Assembly: GCA_907164885.2 (NCBI GenBank)
Contig: OU015490.1
Location: forward strand, 224,790,554 to 224,854,553
Direction: 5' to 3'
Length of the DNA: 64,000 nt
From: Dolomedes plantarius
Taxonomy: Eukaryota > Arthropoda > Arachnida > Araneae > Dolomedidae
Each line of letters begins with the position of its first letter. The stretch's first letter is position 1. The notes below the pieces were generated by a model, which made no database searches, was not told where the DNA came from, and saw only the letters and a list, made by a program, of their open reading frames with translations. Position numbers and translations under genes: made by a program. Positions 57,245 through 64,000 of this stretch are shown here, piece by piece.

Positions 57245-57900
57245 GACTCGACGATACTATTCAAATCAAGAAAAAAATAATGTTTAGTCTCACGAGAAAT
57301 CCGTTGCAAAGGAAGCAATAAATAAACTTTACTTAGGAAACATTACGCATCCAATCAGATAAGTGGTCATTCCAACTAAACTAAGATATAATGGATATCA
57401 GTGTAGGCAGTTAGCAACGCCTAACTGCTCATAAGTAATGCTTCATTTGTACAATTACTAGTATATAAAGAGAAGATATACAACAAATAGTTCGTATCTA
57501 TCTTACGATAACTGCGAAAAGGGAAATATAGGATATATAAGGGATGTCGATCAATGATGCGAGATACCGATGATTGTCTAACAGAAGAAAGGATATAGTC
57601 CCTAAAAATAACTTATACTCTCCCTTCGGGAAAAGTTACGTTTGCTCTAGCTTTTTAAAGGGGTTTGGGATACAAAATTCTTTAAACAGCTCTTTTTTAA
57701 TTGTATGTGCTTAAAATATACAATAATTTTCTAAAATTAAAGAGCACAAACTGGATGTTTTTACGATGATTATCTTTTACGATTTTACGATGATATCAGA
57801 ATAGATTTACGTCTTTTTCGGACCATTTACATAAAAAAATCAACTTAAAATTGGGTTTTGTCTTATGGTCTGAAGGTAACATTAAGAAAAAATAAATATT
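57245..57900. other. AT-rich, nothing recognised
   Basis: No coding or repeat partner seen. Confidence 0.5.
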
Positions 57901-57901
57901 T

Positions 57902-57904
<3 letters not shown>

Positions 57905-57940
<36 letters not shown>
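57905..57940. repeat. (TA)n microsatellite
   Basis: TA run preceding the retrotransposon fragment. Confidence 0.95.
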
Positions 57941-57944
<4 letters not shown>

Positions 57945-57964
57945 TTATTATAATTAAATATACT

Positions 57965-58246
57965 TTGAATAAGAACTATCAGACTAAACTGACAGAACAA
58001 ATTAGTGATAAAACTTGGAGAGAGACTCTTGAAAAGATCTCGGAGTTTCCAAGACAACATGCTGTTGCTGCCTTTGGGCTAGAAACTGGTCACGACTGTC
58101 TGGCTGGTTACTTACACAGATTCGGAATACTCTCTACCCCAAACTGCATCTTGTGCAACAGTGATGGTGTGATGGACGCTGAGCATCTTGACGTATGCCC
58201 AGTCTCTGGAGGTATTTATGATAGATATTGGAAGGCTAGAGAATAG
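57965..58246 (+). pseudogene. Non-LTR retrotransposon fragment, C-terminal zinc-knuckle region
   Basis: Open for 93 codons. FGLETGHDCLAGYLHRFGI followed by PNCILCNSDGVMDAEHLDVC is the conserved C-terminus after the reverse transcriptase or RNase H region of many arthropod LINEs, with a C-x2-C-x9-H-x3-C knuckle. No reverse transcriptase domain lies upstream, so it is a short 3' fragment between (TA)n tracts. Confidence 0.7.
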
Positions 58247-58407
58247 CTACAGGCCTTATAGACTGATTGACTTTTGTTACGGTTATATGTTTGTTTGTTC
58301 ATTGTTTAATGTTTCTGTTTTTCTGTTATTGGTTTGTTGTTCCTCCTTGTGTGTTTGCGCTGAGTGTTATCACTCTGGCGAATGATGTATATCAAGTGCT
58401 ACTGCTG

Positions 58408-58410
<3 letters not shown>

Positions 58411-58453
<43 letters not shown>
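58411..58453. repeat. (TA)n microsatellite
   Basis: TA run just after the LINE fragment. Confidence 0.95.
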
Positions 58454-58454
<1 letters not shown>

Positions 58455-58456
<2 letters not shown>

Positions 58457-59365
58457 ATAATAATCACATTTGGAAAATTTAGCACAAGGGAATTGATGAG
58501 CAGAACTTATCGGAGATGCAGTCGGCACGAGGGTGTTGATCATACAGTAAATCGCTGAGCACAAATTGGAGAGATTCAGTCGGGCGTAGTGTTGATCCAG
58601 GGAAGCACTTACGAAATTTAGGAGATAAACACATGGATCCAGAGAAGAGGAACACAGATTTTAGTCGATATCCAGGAAAATCACCTTTATTCAATCAGTA
58701 GGCATTACGAAGGTATTAGCTGCAGTGGCCATATGACTTGTCCGGCGTCCATGCCAGGACGGCACGAGTTAACAGCAGTGCTTACATTGGAGAGTTAAGA
58801 GAAGAGCGTTGTAACCACCGGACTATGGACAGTAGGTCCGACAGCAACAAGAGTTAGAAACGAAGAGAGAGAAGTCTTCTGTTCATGCAATATTAAATGG
58901 GTGTTTTGCGACATTGCCTCCAGAGGGCCTAAACTACTTAATTTTTAATTGGGCGACTTTAGATTCGTGGAGTTCACGTGTCCACTTAAGTTTATCGGGG
59001 ACTTTACTGCTAGATCCCGCGCTTGTTAGAACTGCGAACTGTGGACCTGGGCATAGGATAAGTGGCCATAAAGTTCTTGTAAAGTGGGGTTTTTGACGTT
59101 TTAAAAGGCATAAATCCAGAGTGGTTCGAGGGCTCTTCAAGAATTTGACACTATACCGACATTCGGAATCTCATAAACTTCTAACACTCATATCTGGGGA
59201 TGTTATTGAGTTCCGATACTTCACATGCCTGCTTAATGATCTGCAGGGCTACAATAAATTATCTTATTTTACTTTTAGGTCGTAATTTTTGAAAAGGGGT
59301 CGTACTTTATTAACAATAGAATATGCTTTAAAGTAAAGTAATTTAGGAAGACGCGTTTTCTTGTT
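58455..59365. other. GC-richer block of unknown nature
   Basis: 58480-59150 is GC-richer than its surroundings, without a convincing frame; two similar phrases (GAGATGCAGTCGGCACGAGG, GAGATTCAGTCGGGCGTAG) suggest an internal duplication. It may belong to the LINE or be an LTR; I cannot decide. Confidence 0.35.
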
Positions 59366-59370
<5 letters not shown>

Positions 59371-59418
<48 letters not shown>

Positions 59419-59445
59419 TATATACTATATATATATATTATTCAT
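59371..59445. repeat. (TA)n microsatellite
   Basis: TA run with a TACATATA interruption. Confidence 0.9.
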
Positions 59446-59742
59446 TATATTTATTATGTATATTTTATATTACTTATATTCATCTTTATTAAGTAGGAAA
59501 ATGAAAATATCTTTATATACCTAACAAAATACAAAATATTTCTCTCTAAAAATCCTCCCATAAATTTGAAGTGCGTCTAATTGTCCGGTGCGTCTTATGG
59601 TCCGAAAAATGTTTTATCGTGTACACTCTGGCCATTTAATGCCTTATGTCGTCATTTTAAGTCTATTTATCACGTAATTTTTTTTTTTTTATCATTTGAC
59701 GTCTTTCAAAGCGTGTGTCTTAAATTTTTTGCAAGATATCTC

Positions 59743-60047
<305 letters not shown>

Positions 60048-60059
60048 CTTTATGAGAAA

Positions 60060-61425
60060 GTGAAGAGAATTTCTTACAGCAGAAATAAAATCACCAACTA
60101 GAAAATGCTAGAAATTAATCAGAAATCTACACCATGTTGACAAGGAAGATCTTGGCAAAGGAAAATCGAGCATTTATCTTTCATAAGGATCGGAGGTCAA
60201 CCAGTGCGCTAAAGCGTAACTATCAGCGCGATTTCTTCTGTGACTCACTCGAGTAAATATGAGAACAGATTTTTTCTTCGGATGGAGATACAGTAAGTTT
60301 TAAAAGGGCACATTTATCGTATTTGTTAGTCAGCATAACGTACATCCTTTTACTTAATTATGTTGCTCGTAATAATGCAAAAGCAAAATAAAAATGTTAT
60401 TCATAGAATACATAAATCCACCAAGGATATAATATATGATAACAATATTTTCGAAAATTTTTAATAAAAGATCCATATTAATTCCGGGTTAGAGCGGTAT
60501 TTTCTTCTTACAACGACCGTCTGCCGGATCTTGGATTCAAAACTGGTCTACAAACTTTGACGCAGGAATTAACCTGAATATTCCTGAATGTTGCGAGGAA
60601 CTTTCATTATTCGAAGTTCCATTCCTCATATTTTTATGCTTTCAAATTGGGATAAATGATACAGAATGTCGGATAAATATATGATTATTTCTCTGAAAGA
60701 TGCTGGTCGTTTTCAGTCCGTGATTATTTCCCATATGCTTCCTAATAGTCCTTTATCGATATTTCCAACCACCTAGCGCCACTATAAACTCTTGGACGAA
60801 TCCAGGATTCGAATCCAGAACTCATAGCCGGTATTTGAGCAACTAAACTTTCCCGTCGTTGTGATTCTAACTTTTTTTTTATTTAAATTACCGTTACTCA
60901 CAACATTTTACTGTACATGCCTAAAACGGGGCAGCGTTTATATGTATATCAAAACAGAATTTTGTATTTTCGTCTCTCTATATTAATGTTTTATTAATTT
61001 TTTTAATCTTTTTAAGAACAAAAATGAATGTTCAAAGTTTATTGAAATTTATATTTTATTTTTGAAGACCGTGGATTCTTTATGTTCCACAGCCAACTTT
61101 GATTCTTTACGTTGTAATGCACCTCTCTCAATTAATAATTACACACCTGATACGAATAAACAACCATTTACACACCTGATGGAGATACGAACAAACAACA
61201 GTTTTTGTTAGCATTCCCATTTCTAATTAATGGACCATAAAGTTTATGTAAAAGATATTGATCTTCAAAGATACGATAGACTTCATCCAGAGGACACCAA
61301 CTGAATATACACCAATTCAGATATGGTGATAGCTTCTTAAAATTCACAATAAAAAATGAAAAAAATAAATAGTTTTCGAACATATTGATACGGTTCTTCA
61401 TCAGGATGGACCTTTAGGGGTTGTA
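60060..61425. other. AT-rich; one SINE-like B box
   Basis: On the minus strand GGATTCGAATCC near 60810 matches a polymerase III B box, with a plausible head around AGTTTAGTTGCTCAAATACC; SINE-like, boundaries unknown. The rest shows nothing. Confidence 0.4.
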
Positions 61426-61431
61426 ATGACT

Positions 61432-61965
61432 CCTGTACAATAGTGAAAATTTTGTGCGTGGAAATTCCGGGAAGACCAACCAACGCGCGGTTTGTGTGCA
61501 TAATTGATTTAGACGGCTGGAGACAGACAGTAGCGGCGACATAAATACCGGAAGTGCTGCCGACAGCTCGCGGAACAGTTCGTTAGCTACAAAGGGGAAG
61601 TTGCCGACCGGGGGCGCCTAGTCGTCTGGGAACAATAACTGAATAAAGAAAGGCGGCGTTTTCCTGACCTTTCGAGAACGTTCAGCGAAGGTATATAAAG
61701 TCGCCGGAAGCGAGTTAAAGTCAGTCAATGTTTCAGGGATTAAGTTATTCAGAGTGACGCTGGAGCCGGAGACAAGGAGATACTGTCGGCCATAGATAGA
61801 CTTGAATGAGTGCAGTGACAACTCAAGTCTGACCTTCCTCGTCGATGCCGTGAAGATGGGATTCAATTTTTTTATATGTATTGTAAATAGCCTGTATTTA
61901 ATCGAGAAATGCAATTAAAGCATTAAATACAAAAAGGCTGGCAGTCTTTTATTTGTGGCAAATTC
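61432..61965 (+). mobile_element. LTR-like unit
   Basis: Begins TGTAATGACTCCTG, is GC-rich, has GGTATATAAAGTCGCC (a strong TATA box) near 61690 and AATTAAAGCATTAAATAC near 61915 as a polyadenylation-like region. Order and spacing fit an LTR with promoter and terminator; no coding and no target duplication found. Confidence 0.5.
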
Positions 61966-61969
61966 CTTA

Positions 61970-63240
61970 TAGGGTCTTTAACGGCATTAAGAACATTTGT
62001 GCATTGTCCATAGAAGCAATTATACCTTATGCTTCCCGGCCCGATGGAGAACTAAACTGATGTGTTCATAACTAGGCACTCTTAATTTTTACTATGGATA
62101 AGTTGGGTGCTCCATATAGACTTATTCCACGAGTTTTATGTATGTAACATATCAATAGATTTAACTGATAAAAATTTAATAACTTATTAAATTTTATTAA
62201 ACTAGTGGATTCGCCCTTAGGCTCGCCACTCTCGCTACTCTGTAATGGCTAACAGCAAAATACATAGGGGTGATTCTCGGGCAATGTAACAGCTTCCATC
62301 CATTTACTGTTCTCATCCTTAATGCGAAGGGCGTTTCATCACTGTTGAATTATCAGCTTTAAAATTCAATTAAAAATCGAAAATTTAAGATATACACTTG
62401 AAATGAGGTTTATATGAATAAGAAATCTTTCAGCTTCCAGACGATGTAAATACTTTCTTTGTAAGATAAAAACTCGAGGAGCATCGATATTACATCCACA
62501 TAGGGAACGATATTTCTTGAAAAACTCTGATTCATTTTTTGATGAAAATATTAGTCTGTTTTAAAATATTTTTAAACAAATGAGGTCTAGTTTAAAATAG
62601 AAATGTAGTTAGTCTTAGACCGTAAAAAGATCAAAATTCTACGATAATTTTTTGGCGAGTTATCGTAATCTGAAGATGAAAAAGTCAATATTTTCCCCAA
62701 AACATAAAATTTAAAAAATACTTAAAGTCCGACGAAGATGAGACATGTCTTATTTTGGTCCCCCCATTTCTTCTGCATCCATTGGTATCTCTCTCGATCC
62801 CATACCCCCAGCGGTTTCGGAGGAGATAGCGTGACAAGCTTTTGACAGAGGCAGCGGGAGTTACTGTTTTTTAGAATAGAGAAATCACGTAACTGTTTCT
62901 TTATTTCTATACAAACTGAGTAGTATGTAATAAGTTACGTTATAAATTACTTTTTAGATATTATGTTGCTACGAATTCACTGAAATTTTGAATCTAGGAA
63001 CAAGGTTTTTCAGCTTCTGTTCTTTATAAGCTTCGCTTTACAATCAGTTAGTTCGGAAACTTGACAATTATTTAAAAGATTTTTGGTCGAGAGTTTTAGT
63101 TCATGATAAGCCTAACTCGATGGACATAGTTTGAAAAGGAAACTTATCAATTAGTCAATAATATATATTAATGAAATTTGTTAACAATTTGTGGTAAAGA
63201 AACCGATGCCCTATCCCTACCTACGCCATTTTTATTATAG
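61970..63240. other. AT-rich, nothing firmly recognised
   Basis: ACTAGTGGATTCGCCC near 62205 could be the inverse of a Helitron tip, but no matching start was found. Confidence 0.4.
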
Positions 63241-63242
63241 TA

Positions 63243-64000
<758 letters not shown>

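Noticed and set aside
62200..62235. Helitron-like tip ACTAGTGGATTCGCCC
   Set aside because: No matching 5' end or second copy found in the window.

Overview
This is a eukaryotic, AT-rich, repeat-laden window. Exons sit between clear GT...AG splice sites, there are dozens of (TA)n microsatellites, and at least twenty DNA transposons, LTRs and MITEs are nested in one another. The chitin-binding exons plus abundant mariner/Tc1, Helitron-like and LTR elements point to an arthropod; I suspect an arachnid such as a spider, but the sequence does not prove it.

One host gene dominates. It lies on the minus strand and runs from a signal-peptide exon near 45.6 kb to a stop codon at 3.1 kb. I find 12 coding exons, every internal boundary in phase 1. 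After the signal peptide and a short linker exon come ten chitin-binding type-2 (peritrophin-A/CBM14) domains, one per exon, each with six cysteines in nearly identical spacing. With the acceptors I prefer, the model is 2412 bp (803 residues), a secreted multidomain chitin-binding protein. Seven of the domain exons (25.6-36.3 kb) are near-identical copies made by tandem duplication of an exon-plus-intron unit of about 1.2-2.4 kb.

Layout: 0-2.8 kb, a mariner element split by a solo LTR. 3.1-3.3 kb, last exon. 3.9-9.4 kb, Helitron-like copy, broken Tc1-like element, an A-B-A'-B' foldback, and a dead mariner with a SINE-like insert. 9.5 kb, exon 11. 10.6-18.6 kb, a MITE, two related Tc1-like elements (one carrying a non-LTR retrotransposon fragment), and a solo LTR with target duplication. 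18.8 kb, exon 10. 20.5-21.8 kb, a nearly intact Tc1-like element. 24-37 kb, the tandem exon array, carrying at least seven insertions, several with an empty target site visible in sister copies. 37.7-43.6 kb, long-TIR element, 95-bp minisatellite, MITE and SINE. 44.7-45.6 kb, exons 2 and 1. 47.3-51.8 kb, a MITE and two adjacent mariner/Tc1 elements, one with a fully open transposase frame. 52-64 kb, LTR-like units, tandem repeats, a piggyBac-like MITE, long (TA)n tracts and a Helitron-like end.

The most interesting system is the exon array. Its sister copies act as internal controls for transposon target sites, one exon has had its 5' part replaced by foreign sequence while keeping a usable acceptor in frame, and every exon could be skipped or swapped without breaking the frame.
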